The notes under the pieces are model-generated. The model made no database searches. It was not told the origin of the DNA and saw only the letters and a program-made list of their open reading frames with translations. Source: Plebeiibacterium sediminum (lineage in GTDB: Bacteria; Bacteroidota; Bacteroidia; Bacteroidales; Marinilabiliaceae). Taken from it: a stretch of 61,343 nt of DNA. Shown in pieces: positions 33,669-44,181 of this stretch. The stretch covers positions 1 through 61,343 of the forward strand of contig NZ_JAPDPJ010000037.1 of NCBI RefSeq assembly GCF_026013605.1. The letters run 5' to 3'. Every line of letters starts with the position of its first letter. Positions within the stretch are counted from its first letter, which is position 1. The position numbers were made by a program, and so were the translations under genes.

Positions 33669-35645
33669 GTGAAACACAATGTTAAAATCACAATGGGGAT
33701 TTTGTTGTTTTTTATGGCAACAACTTTAAAAATCTACAGTCAACCGATTCAAATCGACGTTGACAAACCTACCACAAAGATCCAACCTACAATGTGGGGT
33801 ATCTTTTTTGAAGACATCAACTTTGCAGCGGATGGTGGATTGTATGCCGAATTAGTAAAAAACCGTTCGTTTGAATTTGCAAAGCCTCAGATGGGGTGGG
33901 AAGTTGAAAAAACGAATCCGGATTCTTTTCATTTTATCATTACAAACAGAGGCACTGAAAATCCTCAGAACCCACGTTATGCAAGCGTTAAGTTAAATGA
34001 TAATAAATCAAGTTTATCGCTGATTAATGAAGGCTTTAGAGGTATGGGAGTGAAAATGAGCAATACTTACCATTTCTCAATTTTAGCATCGCTTACTAAA
34101 GGATCAGATATTGCATTAAACGTTTCATTGTTAGATTCCAATGGTGAAGATATAGGATCTACAACAGTTGATATACAAGGAGAGGAATGGAAAAAATATG
34201 AAGTTAGTTTTGTTTGTTCAAAAACAGATCCTAAAGCAAAATTAAAACTGTTTTTTGAAGGAAAAGGGATGGTAAGTTTTGATATGGTTTCCTTGTTTCC
34301 TAATGATACATGGAAAAACCGAAAAGGTGGTTTAAGAGCCGATTTAGTTCAAAAGCTGGCTGATTTAAATCCGGGATTCTTCCGTTTCCCAGGTGGTTGT
34401 ATTGTTGAAGGTAGCGATTTGGATAATCGTTATCAATGGAAAAAAACAGTTGGAAATGTTGAAGACAGAACTATGATTGTAAACAGGTGGAATACTCAGT
34501 TTGATCATCGTCCTGCTCCAGATTATTTTCAGTCATTTGGTTTAGGTTTTTACGAATATTTTCTATTGTCGGAGGATATTGGAGCAGAACCACTACCTAT
34601 CTTAAATTGCGGAATGGCCTGTCAGTTTAATACAGCTGAAGTTGTTCCTGTTGATGAACTGGAACCTTATGTGCAGGATGCTTTGGATTTAATTGAATTT
34701 GCCAATGGTTCAACAGATACCAAGTGGGGTAAGTTAAGAGCTGAAATGGGACATCCGGAACCTTTTAATATGAAGTATATTGGTGTGGGTAACGAACAAT
34801 GGGGGCCTCAGTATTTTGAGCGTTATGCCATCTTTGAAAAAGCAATCATGGAAAAATATCCGGAGATTAGCATTATTTCAACAACAGGTCCTTTCCCTGA
34901 TGATCCCTTCTTTAAATATGCACAGGATGAATTGCAAAAATACAAGGCTCCTATCGTTGATGAGCATTACTACAGGGCTCCACAATGGTTCTTTGATAAT
35001 GCAACAAGGTATGATAACTACGATAGAAATTCGTACAAAATATTTGCAGGTGAATATGCAGCGCAAAGTGTTGAGGTATGTAGTCCGGATAATACGAATA
35101 ACTGGCAATGTGCTTTATCTGAAGCTGCTTTTATGACAGGATTAGAGCGTAATGCAGATGTGGTATATATGTGTTCTTATGCTCCGCTTTTTGCGCATGT
35201 TGAAGGATGGCAATGGCGTCCTGATTTAATCTGGTTTGATAACCTGAACTCATTGGCTACACCTAACTATTATGTGCAACAACTCTTTGGAGTTAATAGT
35301 GGTACAGATCTTCTTTCTACAAAATTAGAAAATAAAGATGTTATTGGTCAGGAAGGTTTATTTGCTTCCTCTGTTTGGGATGCAGATTCTAAAGAAGTTA
35401 TTATTAAAGTGGTTAATAATAATAAGGAAGCAAAAAGTACTACCCTTGTACTTAATTCTGCAAAAAGATTTTCATCAAAAGCTGAAATGACTGTTATAGG
35501 AAGCACGGATCTTGATGTTGTAAATACATTGGAGAATCCTAAAAATATAGTTCCGGTAACTAAAGAAATTAAAGTGTCAGGAAAACAAATAATAATTGAT
35601 TTAGATCCATATTCGTTTTCTGTAATAAGAGTTAAGCAGAAGTAA
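33669..35645 (+). CDS. Secreted GH51 alpha-L-arabinofuranosidase
   Basis: A 658-residue glycoside hydrolase family 51 enzyme that removes terminal arabinofuranose from arabinan or arabinoxylan. A signal peptide (residues 1-24, ending YSQ) precedes a carbohydrate-binding-like domain (about 120-215, IALNVSLLDSNG..., KKYEVSF) and the catalytic barrel. The acid/base is Glu376 (GVGNEQWG) and the nucleophile Glu462 (FAGEYAAQS). GGCIVEGSDLDNRYQWK and RPAPDYFQSFGLG are typical of the large GH51 form. The C-terminal beta domain (about 565-658) is standard. The start is GTG 33669; an in-frame ATG 24 bases later would shorten the signal. There is no T9SS tail, so it is probably periplasmic. It is not in a polysaccharide utilisation locus here. 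Confidence 0.93.
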   Translation: MKHNVKITMGILLFFMATTLKIYSQPIQIDVDKPTTKIQPTMWGIFFEDINFAADGGLYAELVKNRSFEFAKPQMGWEVEKTNPDSFHFIITNRGTENPQNPRYASVKLNDNKSSLSLINEGFRGMGVKMSNTYHFSILASLTKGSDIALNVSLLDSNGEDIGSTTVDIQGEEWKKYEVSFVCSKTDPKAKLKLFFEGKGMVSFDMVSLFPNDTWKNRKGGLRADLVQKLADLNPGFFRFPGGCIVEGSDLDNRYQWKKTVGNVEDRTMIVNRWNTQFDHRPAPDYFQSFGLGFYEYFLLSEDIGAEPLPILNCGMACQFNTAEVVPVDELEPYVQDALDLIEFANGSTDTKWGKLRAEMGHPEPFNMKYIGVGNEQWGPQYFERYAIFEKAIMEKYPEISIISTTGPFPDDPFFKYAQDELQKYKAPIVDEHYYRAPQWFFDNATRYDNYDRNSYKIFAGEYAAQSVEVCSPDNTNNWQCALSEAAFMTGLERNADVVYMCSYAPLFAHVEGWQWRPDLIWFDNLNSLATPNYYVQQLFGVNSGTDLLSTKLENKDVIGQEGLFASSVWDADSKEVIIKVVNNNKEAKSTTLVLNSAKRFSSKAEMTVIGSTDLDVVNTLENPKNIVPVTKEIKVSGKQIIIDLDPYSFSVIRVKQK

Positions 35646-35673
35646 GGAAGAATTTATTTATTTGGATTTTGTT

Positions 35674-35710
35674 AGGCCGGCTTCTTATTTTTTAAGGAGC
35701 TGGTCTTTTT
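35674..35710 (+). terminator. Terminator after the GH51 gene
   Basis: A 13-bp stem with three G-U pairs (AGGCCGGCTTCTT with AAGGAGCTGGTCT), a 7-base loop and TTTTT. It also faces the convergent kinase gene. Confidence 0.8.
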
Positions 35711-35725
35711 ATTTCAGGGTGGATG

Positions 35726-37159
35726 CTATTTACTGGTGTTTTGGCTTACATCAATAAAAAACATGAAAACAGAGCCTCTACCTGGTTTGGAATCAACAGA
35801 AATATGACCACCTAACATTTCAACCAGATTTCGGGTAATAGTGAGACCCAGGCCACTGCCCATGATGGGTTTATTTACATGACTGATCACTCTGGTAAAA
35901 CGATTGAATATTAAATCGTGCTGTTCTTTTTCAATACCAATCCCTTCATCACTAACCTCAAAATAGTATTTATCACCTTTGTTGTAATAATGCAGTTTTA
36001 TAGAACCTTTTAAAGAGAATTTAATCGCATTGCTAATTAAATTAAGTAATATTTGTTTCAATCGTAATTCATCGGTAAAAATCAAGGAGTCTTTTGATTC
36101 GCCTTTGTTGGAAATTGAAAACGTGATGTTTTCCTTTTTGTATTGTTTGAAAATATGTTGGGTTAGAATAGTTATGTCAGCAAAAATTTTATTGAGGTTG
36201 CATTGTTTCTTTTTTATAGTCAATTGGTTGGCTTCAATTTTTGAGAAATCAAGTAGGTCGTTAATCAGAGTGAGCAATGATAATGAGTTTGAATATATAA
36301 GATTGGTGTAATCGTTGATTTCTTTATCACTGCATTTACTGCTGGATAATATCTCACTAAAGCCAACTATTGCATTCATTGGAGTACGTATTTCATGACT
36401 CATATTGGCAAGGAAAGCAGATTTTAGTTTGTCAGATTCCTGAGCTTTATCTACAGCTTCACGTAGCTTTAATTCTACTGCATGCCTAACATTAATTTCT
36501 TCAATGAGTTTTTCGTTAATATCTGATAACTCTTTAGTTCTTTGTTCAACTTTATATTCCAGATTTTGATTTAAATATTCAATCTTTTTTAGGTAAGAGA
36601 GTTTGTCAATTTTATCCAAAATTATTCTGATACCTTGTTGAATAAGAATGACATTATCTTGCAGTAACTCTTTATTATCGCTCAAAAAGATAAAAATCCC
36701 ATTTTTTATCCATTGACTTTCAAAAGAAACAATTAGAATTTGAGTGTCTTGAGTAATTTGAACAGGAAATTTCCAGGAGCTGTCAAAAACACATTCACTT
36801 AATAAATTATTATAAAATTGTTGTGTTTTAAGTTTTTCTTCAATGCATTCATTAAGAATAAGTGTGTAAGTTTTTTCTTCATTATTCTCGCCAATATAAT
36901 AATCAGAAATCAACCTGTACCCATCAATAGATTTAGCGTAGCAACAACACAGAGAAAGATTTAATAATATGGATATTTTTTCAAGAAGTTCATCAATTAA
37001 TTTTTCTTCGTCATCAATAGTTGAAATAGCATTACTTAGCAGATTTAGCAATATAATTTCCTCAGCCCTATTGGCTAATAAGTTATTTTCTTCTTCCAGC
37101 TGAGCAATATACTCTTGAAGTAGTTTTATTTGATTTATATTTTTATCATCATCTTTCAT
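35726..37159 (-). CDS. Soluble sensor histidine kinase with GAF-like domain
   Basis: A 477-residue kinase without membrane segments. An N-terminal coiled coil (residues about 5-35) and a GAF-like sensor region (about 36-200) precede a second coiled coil (about 200-240). The HisKA box is FLANMSHEIRTPMNAIVGF. The HATPase domain has N box LISNAIKFSLKG, then DEGIGIEKE and GSGLGLTI. It ends VSQNTSK without a receiver. Its start codon lies inside the end of the upstream alpha/beta-hydrolase gene (11-base overlap), so the two are translated together and may be functionally linked. No regulator gene is adjacent, so the partner is encoded elsewhere. Confidence 0.9.
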   Translation of the reverse strand: MKDDDKNINQIKLLQEYIAQLEEENNLLANRAEEIILLNLLSNAISTIDDEEKLIDELLEKISILLNLSLCCCYAKSIDGYRLISDYYIGENNEEKTYTLILNECIEEKLKTQQFYNNLLSECVFDSSWKFPVQITQDTQILIVSFESQWIKNGIFIFLSDNKELLQDNVILIQQGIRIILDKIDKLSYLKKIEYLNQNLEYKVEQRTKELSDINEKLIEEINVRHAVELKLREAVDKAQESDKLKSAFLANMSHEIRTPMNAIVGFSEILSSSKCSDKEINDYTNLIYSNSLSLLTLINDLLDFSKIEANQLTIKKKQCNLNKIFADITILTQHIFKQYKKENITFSISNKGESKDSLIFTDELRLKQILLNLISNAIKFSLKGSIKLHYYNKGDKYYFEVSDEGIGIEKEQHDLIFNRFTRVISHVNKPIMGSGLGLTITRNLVEMLGGHISVDSKPGRGSVFMFFIDVSQNTSK

Positions 37160-37985
37160 TCAACTGAATAAAGCTTAAAATTTCATTAATAATAAACTGA
37201 GGTTCATCTTCCTGAGCAAAATGACCTGCGGTTTGTATTATTTTCGAATCGCAATTTTTTAGATTGTTTACCAGTTCCTGAGTGATAGCTGAACTTAAAT
37301 ATACATCTGCGGCCCCACGAATAATTAAAAAAGGAACATTGATCTGATGAAGTTGTTCTGAAATACCTGTTAAATCTTCGTTATTCAACGAATGTGCAAA
37401 ATGAAGAAATGCTTTTCTTCCTTCCTTTGTTTGGATTCCTGCTTTAAATAATTCCAACAATTCATTTGTGAAGGAATTTGAATGATACAGTCCTCTTTTT
37501 ACAATAAGTTTTAATGACCACGCATCCAGTGTAGCTGCAGCAAGTTGTCGGATAATTGGTGTTCTCATGGCAATTATAGGTTGAACTGGCCAGAATTTAT
37601 AAGCTACCGTATTGATTAAAGTGGTTGAGATGATTCTTTGCGGTTGTGTTACACTCATTATTTGTGCAATTCCGCCACCAACATCATGACTAACAATATT
37701 AAAACTATCAATATTTAGTTTATCCATCAGCATAAACATAAAACGTGCATGGTTAGCTAAACTAAAGGAGATGTCAGTCCGTAAGTCAGATTGTCCGCAG
37801 CCAAATAAATCAACTAAAATTACCTTGTTAGTTTTAATAAATGCCGGAGCTATTTTACGCCATATAAACGAGTATGTCGAAATTCCGTGTATAAAAAGGA
37901 TTGGAACACCTACTCCGGCTTCGTAATAAACCAGATGATGATTTTCAAGTTCAATGTTTTTCTGTATAAGACTTTTCATATTCAT
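37149..37985 (-). CDS. Alpha/beta hydrolase
   Basis: A 278-residue alpha/beta-hydrolase-fold enzyme. FIHGIST (31-37) supplies the oxyanion His-Gly. The nucleophile elbow is SHDVGGG with Asp101 in the nucleophile position, as in haloalkane dehalogenases and epoxide hydrolases (GHDWGG). The acid is Asp in GAADVYLS and the His is in AGHFAQED. The VDLFGCGQSD motif is typical of the family. It could be a C-C bond or epoxide hydrolase; substrate is unknown. It overlaps the downstream kinase gene by 11 bases. The kinase may sense the hydrolase product, as in small-molecule receptor pairs such as RsbQ-type hydrolases with a PAS/GAF signal protein, which is inference. Confidence 0.85.
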   Translation of the reverse strand: MNMKSLIQKNIELENHHLVYYEAGVGVPILFIHGISTYSFIWRKIAPAFIKTNKVILVDLFGCGQSDLRTDISFSLANHARFMFMLMDKLNIDSFNIVSHDVGGGIAQIMSVTQPQRIISTTLINTVAYKFWPVQPIIAMRTPIIRQLAAATLDAWSLKLIVKRGLYHSNSFTNELLELFKAGIQTKEGRKAFLHFAHSLNNEDLTGISEQLHQINVPFLIIRGAADVYLSSAITQELVNNLKNCDSKIIQTAGHFAQEDEPQFIINEILSFIQLNER

Positions 37986-38096
37986 TCATTTTAATGCTGA
38001 ATGATGCTTAACTTAAATATATGAAAAAAAACAATGCCTTTCCAGTTGTATATTGATATAATATAGGTGTTTACAGTGGTGTAAATATATTATATA

Positions 38097-39068
38097 TTAG
38101 TCAAATGTTTGGTTTGAATTAGATGAAATCCTAATCATTTCTTCATATTCCTCAGCAGATAAGTCGTTGAAATAATAGTGAGATGGATTTACCTTTTTAT
38201 TTTTCACATGAACTTCATAATGTAAGTGAGGAGCTGTTGATGTTCCGGTGTTTCCCACAAAACCAATTATATCTCCGCGTTTTACTTTTTGTCCTAATTT
38301 TACATTAAATGCATCCATGTGAGCATAGAGTGTTATAAAGCCAAAGCCATGATCAATCTCTACACGATTACCATAACCTGTTTTTTCTCGGGTAATCTTG
38401 CTTACTGTTCCATCACCTGTTGCATAAATGTCTGTACCGGTAGTCGCTGTAAAGTCCATTCCAGAATGAAAACGACGTGTTTTGTAAATTGGATGAATAC
38501 GATATCCCCAGCCACTCGCAGTTCGCTTTAAATCCTTATTTGATATGGGCATAATAGCCGGAGTACATTTCAATAAGTCCTCATTTCGTTTGGCTAACTC
38601 TATGATTTCATCAAATGATTTAGATTGTACATAGGCTTGCTTAACAATAACATCTAATTTCTTTGCCGTTGAAATAACCAACTTCGAATTATCTAAATCT
38701 TCTAGTGGTTCATATCTGTTCACACCTCCAAATCCAGCTTTACGAATAGAATTTGGAATAGAGTCAGCCTGAAAGATTACTCTGTAAATATTTTCATCAC
38801 GAAGTTGAATATCATCTAAAACTTTAGAAGTCTCATCCAGTCGTTTACTCAATATTTCAAATTGGGTTGTCAGCCTTGCATTTTCCCTGATAAGTCGTTT
38901 TTCCTTAGGGCTGTCAATAAAATATGTATAAGCAAAAAAGTACACCAATCCCAGTAGTGCTCCAAAAAAGAAATGAAAAAAAACTCTGGATAAATAGTAC
39001 TTAAAACCTGTTTCTATTTTGTCATAACTTAGTGTATCTGGGTTGTATCTAAATTTAACTTTTGACAT
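38097..39068 (-). CDS. M23 family metallopeptidase (cell-wall peptidase)
   Basis: A 323-residue membrane-anchored peptidase. One membrane segment (residues about 29-51) is followed by a coiled coil (56-90) and the LytM/M23 domain (about 195-300). Zinc ligands are visible: His201 and Asp205 (HSGMD), His283 in HLHYE, with catalytic His250 (YAHMD) and His281. LytM proteins cleave peptidoglycan cross-bridges or activate amidases. It is divergent from alaS, an arrangement common in Bacteroidota. The 134-base gap to alaS must hold both promoters. Confidence 0.92.
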   Translation of the reverse strand: MSKVKFRYNPDTLSYDKIETGFKYYLSRVFFHFFFGALLGLVYFFAYTYFIDSPKEKRLIRENARLTTQFEILSKRLDETSKVLDDIQLRDENIYRVIFQADSIPNSIRKAGFGGVNRYEPLEDLDNSKLVISTAKKLDVIVKQAYVQSKSFDEIIELAKRNEDLLKCTPAIMPISNKDLKRTASGWGYRIHPIYKTRRFHSGMDFTATTGTDIYATGDGTVSKITREKTGYGNRVEIDHGFGFITLYAHMDAFNVKLGQKVKRGDIIGFVGNTGTSTAPHLHYEVHVKNKKVNPSHYYFNDLSAEEYEEMIRISSNSNQTFD

Positions 39069-39139
39069 ATACGAAATAAGTTTTAATTCTTTTAATAGGA
39101 TTTTTACCTGTTAAACGCTGCAAAATTAGTTAAATAATC

Positions 39140-39147
39140 TACCTTTG
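39140..39147 (+). promoter_or_regulatory. Candidate promoter of alaS
   Basis: TACCTTTG matches TAnnTTTG, 55 bases before the alaS start. TATATTCG at 39166-39173 is a second, weaker candidate. Confidence 0.45.
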
Positions 39148-39202
39148 CAACTTCCAAAGTTAGTGTATATTCGCAAAATAAAAACGATAATATTTAATAA
39201 AT

Positions 39203-41833
39203 ATGAATGCTTCTGAGGTAAGAAAAAGCTTTTGTGAGTTTTTTGAGTCAAAACAGCACCAAATTGTATCGTCAGCACCAATGGTGGTAAAAAACGATCC
39301 AACCCTTATGTTTACTAATGCTGGTATGAACCAGTTTAAAGATATATTTTTAGGTAATAGCAAACCTTCTTCCCCAAGAGTAGCCAACTCGCAAAAATGT
39401 CTGCGTGTTTCGGGTAAACATAACGATTTAGAAGAAGTAGGTCATGATACCTATCACCACACCATGTTTGAAATGTTGGGAAACTGGTCATTTGGTGATT
39501 ACTTTAAAAAAGAAGCTATTAGCTGGGCCTGGGAGTATTTAACTGATGTGTTGAAGTTAGATAAATCACGATTGTATGCTACAGTTTTTGAAGGCGATGA
39601 GGAAATGGAGCTGGAAAAAGATATGGAAGCATTTAACTTTTGGAAAGAATTTCTTCCTGAAGACAGAATTATCAACGGAAACAGAAAAGATAATTTCTGG
39701 GAAATGGGAGATATGGGTCCTTGTGGTCCTTGTTCTGAAATTCATATTGATTTAAGATCTGAAGATGAAATTGCAAAAGTTGGTGGTGCAGAACTTGTAA
39801 ACCAGGATCACCCGGAAGTAATTGAAATCTGGAACCTTGTATTTATTCAGTATAATCGTAAAGCCAACGGTGATTTAGAGTTTCTTCCACAAAAACATGT
39901 GGATACAGGAATGGGATTTGAGCGCTTGTGTATGGCTTTGCAAGGAAAAAAATCCAATTACGATACAGATGTTTTTACTCCAATCATTGGAGAAATTGCA
40001 AAAGTTACAGAATCTAAATATGGCGAGAGTAAAGAAAAAGATATTGCAATGCGTGTTATTGCCGATCATATTCGTACTATTTCTTTCTCTATTACTGATG
40101 GACAGTTGCCATCAAATAACAAAGCAGGTTATGTAATTCGTCGTATTTTACGTAGAGCTGTTCGTTATGGTTATACATTCTTAGATCAGCGTAGTTCTTT
40201 TATGTATAAATTATTACCAGCTCTTATCCAATCAATGGGTGATCATTATCCAGAACTTGAAGCACAAAAAGAACTGATTACAAAAGTGATTAAAGAAGAA
40301 GAAGAGTCTTTTTTAAGAACGCTTGCAACAGGGATTACAATGCTGGATAAGATTGTAAAAACTACAAAAGAGGGTAATTACAAAGTAGTTGAAGGTAAAG
40401 TTGCTTTTGAGTTATATGATACTTATGGATTTCCTTTAGACTTAACGGAGTTGATTCTAAAAGAAAACGATCTTGTGGTGAATCGAAAGGAGTTTGAAAA
40501 GGAAATGGAAGCTCAGAAAGAAAGAGCAAGAAGTGCAACTGCTGTTGAAACTGAAGACTGGGTAACATTATTGCAAGATGATGTGGAGGAGTTTATTGGT
40601 TACGATTATATGGAAAGTGAAATCACAATTACCAAATATCGTAAGATTACTGCTAAAAATAAAACACTATATCAATTAGTATTTAATATTACACCATTTT
40701 ATGCAGAGAGTGGTGGTCAGGTTGGAGATACCGGGTATATTGATAATGGAATGGAAAAAATTGAAATTATCGATACCAAAAAGGAAAATAACCTGATTGT
40801 TCATATAGCTAAAAAGCTTCCTACAAATATTAAGTGTGAGTTTAAAGCCTATGTAAATCAAAGTCGTCGTCAAAATACAGCGAATAACCATACAGGAACA
40901 CACTTATTGCACCAGGCTTTAAGAGAAGTTTTAGGTACACATGTAGAGCAAAAAGGATCATTGGTGCATCCTGATTATTTACGTTTTGACTTTGCTCATT
41001 TCCAAAAAATGACCAGAGAAGAAATTGAAGCAGTTGAAAAAAATGTGAATAAAAGAATCAGAAACAATTTTGCTTTAGAAGAAATGAGAGAAGTTCCTGT
41101 AGCTAAAGCTCAGGATATGGGAGCAATGATGTTATTTGGCGAAAAATACGGAGATTTGGTGAGAGCTATCAAATTTGGTGATTCTATAGAGCTTTGTGGA
41201 GGAACACATGTTAAGCATACAGGTGAAATCGGATTCTTTAAAATAATCAGTGAGTCATCTATTTCAGCCGGTGTTAGAAGAATTGAAGCCGTTACAGGAG
41301 AAAAGGCCGAAGAGATGATTATGGCTCAGCATAACCTTATTTTAGGTATTCAGGATATGTTTAAAGCATCTGGCGATCTTCAAAAGAATATTGAATCGTT
41401 AATGATTGATAATAGCAAGCTTGGTAAAGAGTTGGATTCAATGAAGCAGAACTTTATCAATATTGAAAAACGTGATTTAATTGATAGTGCTTTTGAAGTA
41501 GGTGGTGTGCAAGTGATTGCTGCGAATGTTAATCCTATGTTGGGAGATAAGCTGAAAGATTTAGCATTCCAGATTAAAAAGGAAATGAATGAGTTTGTGG
41601 CAGTTCTTGGTGCTAATGTAAACGGTAAACCACAATTAAGTGTAATTGCTTCAGAAGAACTTGCAAAATCAGGGAAAATTAACGCAGTAGAAGTTATCAG
41701 AGATTGTGCTAAAGAAATTCAAGGTGGTGGAGGTGGTCAGCCATTTTTTGCTACTGCAGGTGGTAAAAATGCACAAGGTTTAGATAATGCGATTGAAAAA
41801 GCAAAAGCGTTTATTGAAGAAAAATTAGCTTAA
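39203..41833 (+). CDS. alaS: Alanine--tRNA ligase
   Basis: An 876-residue alanyl-tRNA synthetase that charges tRNA-Ala. The catalytic class II core is at the N-terminus (residues about 1-250: [39 protein letters not shown]-like [16 protein letters not shown]). The anticodon-independent tRNA recognition region follows. The editing domain has zinc motifs HTGTHLLH and CGGTH. The C-terminal domain is DHHA1-like and ends [15 protein letters not shown]. Length is normal for the enzyme. It is monocistronic with its own terminator. Confidence 0.98.
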   Translation: MNASEVRKSFCEFFESKQHQIVSSAPMVVKNDPTLMFTNAGMNQFKDIFLGNSKPSSPRVANSQKCLRVSGKHNDLEEVGHDTYHHTMFEMLGNWSFGDYFKKEAISWAWEYLTDVLKLDKSRLYATVFEGDEEMELEKDMEAFNFWKEFLPEDRIINGNRKDNFWEMGDMGPCGPCSEIHIDLRSEDEIAKVGGAELVNQDHPEVIEIWNLVFIQYNRKANGDLEFLPQKHVDTGMGFERLCMALQGKKSNYDTDVFTPIIGEIAKVTESKYGESKEKDIAMRVIADHIRTISFSITDGQLPSNNKAGYVIRRILRRAVRYGYTFLDQRSSFMYKLLPALIQSMGDHYPELEAQKELITKVIKEEEESFLRTLATGITMLDKIVKTTKEGNYKVVEGKVAFELYDTYGFPLDLTELILKENDLVVNRKEFEKEMEAQKERARSATAVETEDWVTLLQDDVEEFIGYDYMESEITITKYRKITAKNKTLYQLVFNITPFYAESGGQVGDTGYIDNGMEKIEIIDTKKENNLIVHIAKKLPTNIKCEFKAYVNQSRRQNTANNHTGTHLLHQALREVLGTHVEQKGSLVHPDYLRFDFAHFQKMTREEIEAVEKNVNKRIRNNFALEEMREVPVAKAQDMGAMMLFGEKYGDLVRAIKFGDSIELCGGTHVKHTGEIGFFKIISESSISAGVRRIEAVTGEKAEEMIMAQHNLILGIQDMFKASGDLQKNIESLMIDNSKLGKELDSMKQNFINIEKRDLIDSAFEVGGVQVIAANVNPMLGDKLKDLAFQIKKEMNEFVAVLGANVNGKPQLSVIASEELAKSGKINAVEVIRDCAKEIQGGGGGQPFFATAGGKNAQGLDNAIEKAKAFIEEKLA

Positions 41834-41857
41834 AAAATACAATATTAATATAAGCGG

Positions 41858-41892
41858 AGCCTGTAAGATCTTTTTTCTTACAGGCTTTTTTT
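41858..41892 (+). terminator. Rho-independent terminator after alaS
   Basis: An 11-bp stem (AGCCTGTAAGA with TCTTACAGGCT), a 7-base loop and eight T, 25 bases after the stop. The remaining 41893-42182 holds no gene. Confidence 0.92.
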
Positions 41893-42107
41893 GTGGTTAG
41901 ATGAAATGTAAATACACAGAGTGAGAATATTTTGGTATTAAAATTGAGCATTGTTTTTGGGGAGGAAATTGTGATTGATAGGTTTAAAGGCTGTTTTTCA
42001 TATTTTAATAGAATGAATCGAAATTGAATAATAAAAGAACGTTATGTAGACAGGTTTTAAATGCTATTATTTTATTAAGGATTATTTTCTTTAATGGAAA
42101 ACTTCTC

Positions 42108-42115
42108 TACTTTTG
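42108..42115 (+). promoter_or_regulatory. Candidate rex promoter
   Basis: TACTTTTG matches TAnnTTTG, with TTTC 18 bases upstream at 42086-42089. The start codon is at 42183. Confidence 0.5.
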
Positions 42116-42182
42116 TGTTAAAGGGATAATATTTGTCGATTTTATACCCTCATTATTTATAGAATAGTACGAGCAACAAAAT

Positions 42183-42830
42183 ATGTCATCAGAAAATAAA
42201 AAAAAGGAGGGAATTGTTCCTGAACCATCTCTTCGTAGAATGCCTTGTTATTTAGCATATCTAAAATTGGCAAAGAGGAGAAATCAGGAATATGTGTCTT
42301 CAACGCATATAGCAAGGGATATGGGTGTGGATCCAACGCAGGTTACAAAGGATTTATCGTATACCAGTATTGTTGGAAAAACACGTGTAGGTTACGAAGT
42401 GAATACCTTAATTGATGTTCTTGAAGATTTTCTTGGTTTTAGAAAGCTGGATAAGGCGTATTTATTTGGTGCAGGAAGTTTGGGAAATGCTTTATTGCAC
42501 GACCATGGTTTAGATCAGTATGGATTAAAAATTGTTGCTGCTTTCGACATTGATCCAAAGGTAGTAGGCAGAACTATAGAAGGAGTGCCTATTTTACATG
42601 TATCAGAGTTTGAAAAAATGAAAGATAAAAATGTTGAAGTGGGCATATTAACGGTACCTGCAGAATTTGCTCAGGACGTAGCACAGCAAATGGCAAGAGG
42701 TGGTATTAAAGGTATCTGGAACTTTACCCCAATCCGAATTCGTTTAGCTGAAGACTGTGTTGTTCAGGATACCTCGTTATATGCACATTTAGCTGTAATG
42801 TTTAATCGAATGAGTAATATTAAAAAGTAA
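42183..42830 (+). CDS. rex: Redox-sensing transcriptional repressor Rex
   Basis: A 215-residue Rex protein, which reads the NADH/NAD+ ratio and represses genes of fermentation and anaerobic respiration when NADH is low. Residues about 15-85 form the winged helix (LAYLKLAKRRNQEYVSS, MGVDPTQVTKDLS). The Rossmann domain begins FGAGSLGNALL (Gly96, Gly98, Gly101). LGILTVPAEFAQDVAQQM and IRIRLAEDCVVQDTSLY follow the family pattern. It supports a fermentative or facultative life style. The stop overlaps the end of the convergent kinase gene by 11 bases. No clear Rex operator was seen near the other redox genes of the window. Confidence 0.95.
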   Translation: MSSENKKKEGIVPEPSLRRMPCYLAYLKLAKRRNQEYVSSTHIARDMGVDPTQVTKDLSYTSIVGKTRVGYEVNTLIDVLEDFLGFRKLDKAYLFGAGSLGNALLHDHGLDQYGLKIVAAFDIDPKVVGRTIEGVPILHVSEFEKMKDKNVEVGILTVPAEFAQDVAQQMARGGIKGIWNFTPIRIRLAEDCVVQDTSLYAHLAVMFNRMSNIKK

Positions 42831-44181
42831 GCGTAAACTTTGTTTCGTGATCTGGTTCTGAATAGGCATTAATTGTACCTCCATGCAATCTTAGTATTTG
42901 GCGCGATAAACTTAAACCAATTCCTGAACCCTGTGGTTTTGTTGTAAAAAATGGAATAAATATCCTTTCCAGTACATTGGGTAGAATCCCAGGACCATTA
43001 TCAACCACTTGTATTATTGTTTTTCCTCTGCTATTCATATTTGATAAGAGCTGGATTTTTGCATTTTCTCTCCCTTCAACTGCATGTATAGCATTTTTGA
43101 TCAGATTAATAATTACTTGTTCTATTAATTGCTCGTCAGCGGATAATTCTAAAGTTTCGGGTTCAATTCTTACCTCGCAATCAATGTTTTTAGCCTTAAG
43201 TTCTTCTTCAAATAAATGTTTAATATTGTCAAACAGATGACTGATTTTAAATATTGAGAAATTAGGATTTGGTATTTTAGTCAAATCTCTGTAAGTATTC
43301 ACAAAGTGTAATAATCCGTCAGTTCGTTTGTGTATTGTTTTTAATGCACTTTCTACCTCTTCCAGTGATTCAATATCATCTTCAGTAGCACCTGAATCTT
43401 TAAGATTTTCACACAAATCTTTAATGATAAGAGTGACAGTAGACGATAAAGATGAAATGGGGGTAATGGAATTCATAATTTCATGAGTAAGCACCCTAAT
43501 TAGCTTTTGCCACGATTCCATTTCTTTCTCCTCCAGTTCTTGTTGAATGTTTTTTATAGAAACAAGGGTGATCTTTCGGTTATGTATGGTAAATTCTGTG
43601 GCATAAATAATTAATTGTAACAGGTTATCTTTTTCCTGTACTTTAATTAATGTATTCTCTCCATGGCCAATTTTAAATAGTTTTTCAACCATTTCAGGAC
43701 TAAAACTTCTAAGTGCTTCAATGTTTGTTAAGTTTCTTACCTGAAATAGTTTTTTTGTAGCATTATTAATCAACTCAACTTTACCATCCTTCTGAAAAGC
43801 TATTAAAGCAATTCCGATATGTTGAATGACCGTTTGTAAATAATAATAATTCTCCTCTTTTTCGGCTCTAACCTCCTGAAAATCCTTAATTACTTCATTA
43901 AAAGAGTTTTTTAATTTTTCAAAAGAGGAACCTTCTCCTTCTACCTGAAATGTTCTTGTAAAATCTGAATAGCGTATTGATTCAAGGAAATTATTCAGAA
44001 CACGGTTTGTTCTGTCGATATAATGAAAAAAAGCAAAAACCTGAATGCCAATGGCGCCCCCAATTAAAAAGAGCGTCATTGTTAAACTGGTGTTGTAGAA
44101 TAAATAGAAAAAAAGAAAGATTGTACCTGTTAACAATACAGTTCTTATAATGAAATTGACTCTGAAGTTTTTATAAACCAT
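42820..44181 (-). CDS. NtrB-like sensor histidine kinase
   Basis: A 453-residue kinase with two membrane segments at the N-terminus (residues about 8-26 and 31-51) and almost no extracytoplasmic loop. A HAMP-like linker and coiled coil precede a PAS-like domain (about 105-215). The HisKA box is LIRVLTHEIMNSITPISS; the HATPase domain has NLIKNAIHAVEG, VDNGPGI and GSGIGLSLSR. Such kinases pair with sigma-54 activators; the upstream gene, overlapping by 11 bases, is one. It probably senses a signal within or near the membrane. Convergent with rex. Confidence 0.92.
   Translation of the reverse strand: MVYKNFRVNFIIRTVLLTGTIFLFFYLFYNTSLTMTLFLIGGAIGIQVFAFFHYIDRTNRVLNNFLESIRYSDFTRTFQVEGEGSSFEKLKNSFNEVIKDFQEVRAEKEENYYYLQTVIQHIGIALIAFQKDGKVELINNATKKLFQVRNLTNIEALRSFSPEMVEKLFKIGHGENTLIKVQEKDNLLQLIIYATEFTIHNRKITLVSIKNIQQELEEKEMESWQKLIRVLTHEIMNSITPISSLSSTVTLIIKDLCENLKDSGATEDDIESLEEVESALKTIHKRTDGLLHFVNTYRDLTKIPNPNFSIFKISHLFDNIKHLFEEELKAKNIDCEVRIEPETLELSADEQLIEQVIINLIKNAIHAVEGRENAKIQLLSNMNSRGKTIIQVVDNGPGILPNVLERIFIPFFTTKPQGSGIGLSLSRQILRLHGGTINAYSEPDHETKFTLTF

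Noticed and set aside
42100-42183. Rex operator in front of rex
   Set aside because: Only a TTGTG half-site is present (42113-42117); no matching inverted half was found.
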